Source of the DNA: Gloeotrichia echinulata CP02
GTDB lineage: Bacteria > Cyanobacteriota > Cyanobacteriia > Cyanobacteriales > Nostocaceae
DNA: 64,000 nucleotides
Direction: 5' to 3'
Assembly (NCBI GenBank): GCA_038087035.1
Contig: CP051187.1
Location: 5,089,001-5,153,000, forward strand
Positions within the stretch are counted from its first letter, which is position 1. Every line of letters begins with the position of its first letter. Of the stretch, positions 60,887 to 64,000 are shown one piece after another. A model generated the notes under the pieces. It was given only the letters and a program-made list of their open reading frames with translations. It was not told where the DNA came from and did not search any database. The position numbers and the translations under genes are program-made.

Positions 60887-61036
60887 AAACTCTCCTTTAG
60901 ATAAACCCAATGAATAAACTTCTACACTTTGCGATTCCACGGCATTTGAATCATTACTCTTCATTTTGCTTGAGGGGTTAGACCCACTAACAATTTTTAT
61001 GCTAGAGCCTGTATCCTTGAATTTCCATTGAATCAC

Positions 61037-61679
61037 AAAGCTACTCCATTTTTTTAGTTAAGACTGTCATTTTTGTCAATAAATTTTATTATTTGACTGG
61101 ATTCTAGACCGCCTTTACTCGAAATTGTCAGCAATACATAGTCATCGCCATCCTCAATGAGATGTGATAAAACCTGTTGATTGTTGGCTTTACCCTCCCT
61201 CCAACAGTCAGTTCACAAATCGAATAGGAGTCCTATATCATTCTGAATTTCTGAGTCATGCCATCATGTTTTTTAAATGTGTGCTGAGAATCTCAGGAAT
61301 CTTGGCGCAAATTTTCTTTAGCTCTGTTTACAGTATGGTCAATTCCTACAAATGTTAAATCAGGTTTTTTACTGAGATTCATTAACACGGTATCCCCTGA
61401 AAATCATCTACTTGATAAATTTATATTTTTATCTCAAACTATGGGTCAATCAAGTTTAAAGTTTTGATTCCAGTTTAGAAGTATACGTATTTTTGCTATA
61501 TCTTTGTGGTTAAGCATTTAACTAGTCTTTAATATTATTTTATGTAGTTTTAAAGACTAAATATCCGTGTGTGCTGAGAAACAAAAAAACCAATTATCGG
61601 CATTGCTTAAAAGCGCTGATAAATGGGGTAAGTATTTGTCATTTGTCAATTGGAATTAGTATTCCCTATTCCCTATTCC
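61037..61679. other. AT-rich intergenic region
   Basis: About 640 bp. AGTCTTTAA..TTAAAGACT (61531-61560) forms a hairpin; TGTGTGCTGAGAA occurs at 61277 and 61569; 61658-61685 is a short TATTCCC heptamer array at the end of the methyltransferase gene. A 64-codon frame at 61164 looks accidental. Confidence 0.5.
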
Positions 61680-62582
61680 CTATTCCAATAGCCATCGTTT
61701 TCGCCAACGGGAGGTAGGCTCAAGTTCACAAACTTGTTGTTCTTGTTGGCGCCGCATGAATATGACATCGGGAGAAGCATTCAATTCAGGATCGCGGTAG
61801 GGAATAGCAGCACGAGTTAACAAATGCTCTTTTTCTTCCTGGGAAAGCGGGTATAAATAACACAAGAGAGATTGTAACTCCCCTTCTGCGCCTCGTTGGC
61901 TATGGACAGCTACTGTACCAGGTGTTCGCCTTCCAACTGGTGGGGTAGAACCTATCTCTAACCCAGATGTCAACAGTGCTGTACGTACAGCAGCCGCGCA
62001 GGAATAAGTAGCTAGTAAACCATCATCGTGTAAACACTGTGATAAAAGTTGAATAAACTCAACAGTCCATAAGTGAGGACACTGAGGAGGTGAAAATGGA
62101 TCAAGAAAAATTGCATCGGCGAGGAAACCGGACTGATGTACTAATCGAATCATCTTCCTCGCATCACCAATGTGTAGCTTTGCGTTTAGACACTCTGTTT
62201 GTACTTCATACTCAAAAGCTAGTTGGGACAAAATTTCCGTATATTGATAGTCCCAATTGTCGAATAATTGATGAGCGATCGCCGCTTTTGGCACAGACGG
62301 ATTTAGTTCTAACCCAATTACTTCCACCCGACAATTGGGATTCACTGACCAAATTGTTTGCAAAGCAGCCGCTGTGTTGTATCCTAGACCATAACAAACA
62401 TCCAATAGCCGCAAAACTGGTTTGTGGGCACGCGCAGCTAATTGAGTTGGAACGACAAACTTGAGAAAACTCTCCTGCTTCGCTCCATAATGGCTGTGAA
62501 ATGCTTCGCCAAATTCTGGTGATGTGAAGGTGAAGGAACCGTCTGCTGTAGATTGTGGTACAAATTGCTCAAAATCCGACAT
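61680..62582 (-). CDS. MnmD-like tRNA (5-methylaminomethyl-2-thiouridine) methyltransferase
   Basis: 300 aa from MSDFEQFVPQSTADG; an upstream alternative adds 16 residues. Family start SFTFTSPEFGEAFHSHYGAKQESFLKFV, AdoMet motif LLDVCYGLGYNTAAAL, then GLELNPSVPKAA, HIGDARKMI, FLDPFSPPQCPHLW. It matches the methyltransferase part of bifunctional MnmC; the FAD oxidase part is absent, as in stand-alone MnmD. It would finish the wobble uridine modification in tRNA. 47 bp from a divergent sulfurtransferase gene; tRNA thiolation also uses sulfur relay, but the link is inference. Confidence 0.8.
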   Translation of the reverse strand: MSDFEQFVPQSTADGSFTFTSPEFGEAFHSHYGAKQESFLKFVVPTQLAARAHKPVLRLLDVCYGLGYNTAAALQTIWSVNPNCRVEVIGLELNPSVPKAAIAHQLFDNWDYQYTEILSQLAFEYEVQTECLNAKLHIGDARKMIRLVHQSGFLADAIFLDPFSPPQCPHLWTVEFIQLLSQCLHDDGLLATYSCAAAVRTALLTSGLEIGSTPPVGRRTPGTVAVHSQRGAEGELQSLLCYLYPLSQEEKEHLLTRAAIPYRDPELNASPDVIFMRRQQEQQVCELEPTSRWRKRWLLE

Positions 62583-62629
62583 TATATCAAAAAACTGATA
62601 AATAATTAATGACAACCGACAATTGACCA

Positions 62630-63448
62630 ATGACCAATCCTCAATTTATTGTTTCGCCAACCTGGCTATTTGAACATCTTGAAGATCCGCAAGTTGTAAT
62701 CATAGATTGTCGCTTTTCTCTAGCCGATCCAAAATTAGGACAGCAGCAGTACCAAGCCAGTCATATAGAGAGATCGTACTACCTAGATTTAAATCAGGAT
62801 CTGTCCAGTCCTGTGAGAGAACATGGCGGAAGACATCCTTTGCCAGATCCTCATGATTTAGCCCAAAAATTAGCACAGATCGGAGTAAATTTCCAAAAAA
62901 CTTTAGTTGTCGCTTACGATGATTCCCGCTTTGCGTTTGCATCTCGTTTGTGGTGGTTATTGCGCTATCTTGGACATGAACAAGTAGCGGTATTAGACGG
63001 AGGGTTTGCGGGATGGCAAAAAGCTGGTTATCCTGTCACAGATGTCACTCCTGAACCTCAAAAGGCTAGCTTTGTCCCCAAGATACAACCAGAAAGGGTA
63101 GTAGACATAGCATCTGTAAAAAATCGCAAAGATTTACCCGATGTAGTCTTAGTAGATTCAAGAGAGAGCGATCGCTACCGAGGTGAACGAGAGCCAATTG
63201 ATAAAATTGCCGGTCATATTCCTGGTGCTGTTAACTATCCTTGGCTTGAAGTCACAGATTCTTCCGGCTATTTACTTCCCCAAATCGAACAACGTCACCG
63301 CTGGGAAAATATCGAAAAAGCAGAGGAAATCTTAGTTTATTGTGGTTCTGGCGTTACCGCTTGCGTGAATTTACTTTCTTTGGAACTAGCTGGTATTCAC
63401 AAAGGTAAACTTTATGCTGGTAGCTGGAGCGATTGGATTAGTTATTAG
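62630..63448 (+). CDS. sulfurtransferase (thiosulfate/3-mercaptopyruvate type)
   Basis: 272 aa with two rhodanese domains. N-terminal: VVIIDCRFSLADP, SHIERSYYLDLNQDLSSP, GRHPLPDP, and VVAYDDSRFAFASRLWWLL, which lacks a catalytic Cys. C-terminal: VLVDSRESDRYRGEREPIDKIAGHIPGAVNYPW and active site VYCGSGVTACVN with Cys238. The CGSGVT loop is more like mercaptopyruvate sulfurtransferase than classical rhodanese (CRKGVT). Transfers sulfur from a donor to cyanide or thiols. No signal peptide. Confidence 0.9.
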   Translation: MTNPQFIVSPTWLFEHLEDPQVVIIDCRFSLADPKLGQQQYQASHIERSYYLDLNQDLSSPVREHGGRHPLPDPHDLAQKLAQIGVNFQKTLVVAYDDSRFAFASRLWWLLRYLGHEQVAVLDGGFAGWQKAGYPVTDVTPEPQKASFVPKIQPERVVDIASVKNRKDLPDVVLVDSRESDRYRGEREPIDKIAGHIPGAVNYPWLEVTDSSGYLLPQIEQRHRWENIEKAEEILVYCGSGVTACVNLLSLELAGIHKGKLYAGSWSDWISY

Positions 63449-63451
63449 TTA

Positions 63452-63575
63452 TTAGTCATTGGTCATTGGTCATTGGTCATTGGTCATTACTCATTACTCA
63501 TTACTCATTACTCATTACTCATTACTCATTACTCATTACTCATTACTCATTACTCATTACTCATTACTCATTACT
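63452..63575. repeat. STRR heptamer arrays (GTCATTG, TCATTAC)
   Basis: GGTCATT repeats (63455-63490) run into about twelve TCATTAC/TTACTCA heptamers (63485-63573). Follows the sulfurtransferase gene directly. Confidence 0.9.
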
Positions 63576-63638
63576 CTTTGTCATTGGTTATTGGTATCCT
63601 CCTTTTATAGTCTCCCCTTCGTTGGTTGTTGCGTAATT

Positions 63639-64000
63639 TTAAAACTGACCTAAATCAAAATTATAATTGAGACTAAAGAACCAAGCATCAAAACCAATAT
63701 CTGGAGCAGTAGAACTACCAAAGCTCAAACCAGCCTGCAAATTCATATTGCTGGAGTCGTTGATTCGGTAAGTTAAATTACCAAATAAGCGATGAAATTC
63801 GTCTCGTCGTGATTCAGACTGACCCTGTGTAAAGTTTGACAAATTAAATTGGTAGTTCAGACCAACTTGAAGTGGTTTCTGCAAATAGTAGTTTAAAGAA
63901 ACCCACAGAGAATTAATTATCCGATTACGACTGTCCGGTTCAGCAATATTCAGACTCAATTCATAGAAGCTATCTAGTGTCAACTTTGAACTCAGGGGAT
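63639..64000 (-). CDS. C-terminal part of an outer-membrane beta-barrel-like protein, cut by window edge
   Basis: The frame is open to the window edge, so only the last 120 or so residues are seen. Alternating polar/hydrophobic strands (INSLWVSLNYYLQKPLQVGLNYQFNL, FGNLTYRINDSSNMNLQAGLSFG, WFFSLNYNFDLGQF) and a terminal Phe fit the last strands and sorting signal of an outer-membrane barrel. Family not recognised. Confidence 0.6.
   Translation of the reverse strand, partial: PLSSKLTLDSFYELSLNIAEPDSRNRIINSLWVSLNYYLQKPLQVGLNYQFNLSNFTQGQSESRRDEFHRLFGNLTYRINDSSNMNLQAGLSFGSSTAPDIGFDAWFFSLNYNFDLGQF

Noticed and set aside
61164..61358. 64-aa plus-strand ORF
   Set aside because: AT-rich intergenic DNA, no ribosome site, unlikely composition.

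Overview
The window is chromosomal DNA from a filamentous cyanobacterium, most likely a heterocyst-forming Nostocales strain of the Nostoc/Anabaena type. This rests on three things visible in the sequence: frequent HIP1 octamers (GCGATCGC), dense arrays of short tandem heptamers (STRRs) and small dispersed repeats of the kind known from Nostoc genomes, and cyanobacterial gene types such as a Gap2-like GAPDH, FtsH3, a YCF29/Rre1-like regulator, a lumenal cyclophilin, PEP-CTERM, DUF2256 and Uma2 proteins. I saw no rRNA, tRNA or CRISPR array.

Most of the window is housekeeping genes in short or single-gene units: proS, accB and efp (once neighbours, now separated by a transposon), YbaB, murC-murB, nadD, gap2, thiL, rre1, smpB, ftsH3, a class IV aminotransferase, ackA, glcE-glcF, ribBA, argC, eno, pyrD, iaaA, glmU, an MnmD-like tRNA methyltransferase and a sulfurtransferase. 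Signalling genes include a tandem kinase pair (29413-32936), a large GAF kinase with a degenerate ATPase domain (53251-56103) and a REC/HD-GYP protein (59795-60886).

The spaces between genes are unusually rich in mobile and repeated DNA. There is an IS607-type element with a decayed tnpA and an intact tnpB (7239-8837), and an IS200/IS605-type tnpB-only element with recognisable ends (9563-10784). Two nearly identical 166-167 bp derivatives sharing those ends lie at 13282-13448 and 33246-33411. Two copies of a roughly 350-400 nt structured element resembling HEARO/IscB omega RNA (908-1306, 21740-22082) have no nuclease gene nearby. At least two families of small inverted-repeat elements are present, and one pair of them truncates a nuclease-like gene at both ends (23329-24175).

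The most distinctive accessory locus is 49246-52964. A minus-strand three-gene set (AAA+ ATPase, small membrane-anchored protein, small soluble protein) lies divergent to a short STAND-type NTPase with a vWA-MoxR-associated-like N-terminal domain. The genes are AT-rich and bracketed by repeats of one family. The arrangement resembles a compact defence or stress-response cassette; its function is inferred, not shown.

The window ends inside a beta-barrel-like gene running off the right edge.
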